Shown one piece after another: positions 4,798 to 5,096 of a stretch of 5,096 nucleotides of DNA. Below the pieces are notes generated by a model that was not told the origin of the DNA, searched no databases, and was given only the letters and a program-made list of their open reading frames with translations. Both the position numbers and the translations under genes were made by a program. The stretch spans positions 1-5,096 of the forward strand of contig CALABV010000020.1 in NCBI GenBank assembly GCA_937886325.1, read 5' to 3'. The first letter of the stretch is position 1, and each line of letters starts with the position of its first letter. Source of the stretch: an uncultured Geobacter sp. (GTDB lineage: Bacteria > Desulfobacterota > Desulfuromonadia > Geobacterales > Geobacteraceae).

Positions 4798-5096
4798 ATT
4801 GTGAAGAAATCTATCACCATAGCGCTGTCCGACTTTGCATTACCAGTACCCCGCAACGGAAGCATAGAAGCGCATTCGGGGTATGGACGCTCAGCTGCCG
4901 ACGGCCAGGAAATCCACGTCCGTGTACAAAAGAAGAGGGCAAAGGCAGATCCCCTGTACAAGGCCGAGGTGCCGGCGAGTTGCCTGTTTGAAAGGGAGGG
5001 GTATCTCTTCCGGATTGATGGACGGATGGACGGCGTCTTCTGCCACGAACTGCCGAAGATTGAGGAAATCAAGAGCAGTTTCAATATCCGGGAGCT
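4786..5096 (+). CDS. N-terminal part of a PD-(D/E)XK-containing protein, probably a helicase-nuclease (cut by window edge)
   Basis: An open frame runs from 4786 off the right end, giving 103 complete codons. It begins MHSLIVKKSITIALSDFALP and contains the segments IEAHSGYGRSAADGQEIHVR (27-46), VQKKRAKADPLY (47-58) and FRIDGRMDGVF (75-85), followed by KIEEIKSS (91-98). Asp82 with Glu94-Ile-Lys96 fits the D-(x)n-ExK core of RecB/Cas4-like PD-(D/E)XK nucleases. I recall this N-terminus on large DinG/Rad3-like ATP-dependent helicases in Geobacter-type genomes; the helicase motifs would lie beyond the window, so that part is inference. The start is uncertain: neither ATG 4786 nor GTG 4801 has a Shine-Dalgarno sequence, and an in-frame stop at 4771-4773 limits extension. 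The GTG would give VKKSITIALSDF and is plausible. It is 35 bp downstream of the toxin gene, so it could be partly read through from the AbiE operon. Confidence 0.72.
   Translation, partial: MHSLIVKKSITIALSDFALPVPRNGSIEAHSGYGRSAADGQEIHVRVQKKRAKADPLYKAEVPASCLFEREGYLFRIDGRMDGVFCHELPKIEEIKSSFNIRE

Noticed and set aside
4665..5084. Minus-strand 139-residue reading frame at the right end
   Set aside because: It is opposite the PD-(D/E)XK coding region, whose motifs on the + strand are clear.

Overview
The window looks like chromosomal DNA of a Geobacter-like bacterium (Desulfobacterota, Geobacterales). This rests on the 5S rRNA sequence, the moderate GC content, the small Xre-type regulator, the pair of DNABII genes and the style of the helicase N-terminus. 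It is a judgement by recall of similar sequences, not a database match, and the genus is not certain.

Layout. Bases 1-136 are spacer ahead of a 5S rRNA and hold a 7-base-periodic inverted repeat (66-128). The 5S rRNA (137-254) is followed at once by a 15-bp terminator hairpin, so this is the distal end of an rRNA operon. About 330 bases without a convincing gene follow (306-632), carrying several small hairpins, two of which exclude each other. A likely operon then begins: a ketopantoate-reductase-family dehydrogenase (633-1547), a four-helix DUF1648 membrane protein (1573-2073, 25-bp gap) and a 66-residue Xre-type DNA-binding protein (2107-2307, 33-bp gap). Next come two DNABII chromatin proteins in the same direction, each with its own leader: an HU with a lysine-rich tail (2432-2734) and an IHF-alpha homologue (2831-3109), separated by a terminator-like hairpin. 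A complete AbiE-type toxin-antitoxin pair follows (antitoxin 3217-3882, toxin 3875-4750, overlapping by 8 bp), with a candidate promoter embedded in inverted repeats. The window closes with the first ~100 codons of a protein that starts with a PD-(D/E)XK nuclease-like module, probably a helicase-nuclease (4786 onwards, cut by the window edge).

All genes are on the + strand. The right half (Xre protein, HU, IHF-alpha, AbiE pair, nuclease/helicase) reads like an accessory or genome-defence neighbourhood placed behind an rRNA operon. The AbiE pair is the clearest functional unit: a winged-helix antitoxin that should repress its own promoter, and a nucleotidyltransferase toxin that carries all recognisable family motifs. 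I see no transposase, CRISPR array, tRNA or phage gene. No wholly new system is evident. The best leads are the heptad inverted repeat before the 5S gene, the hairpin-rich gap after it, and the AbiE-helicase neighbourhood.
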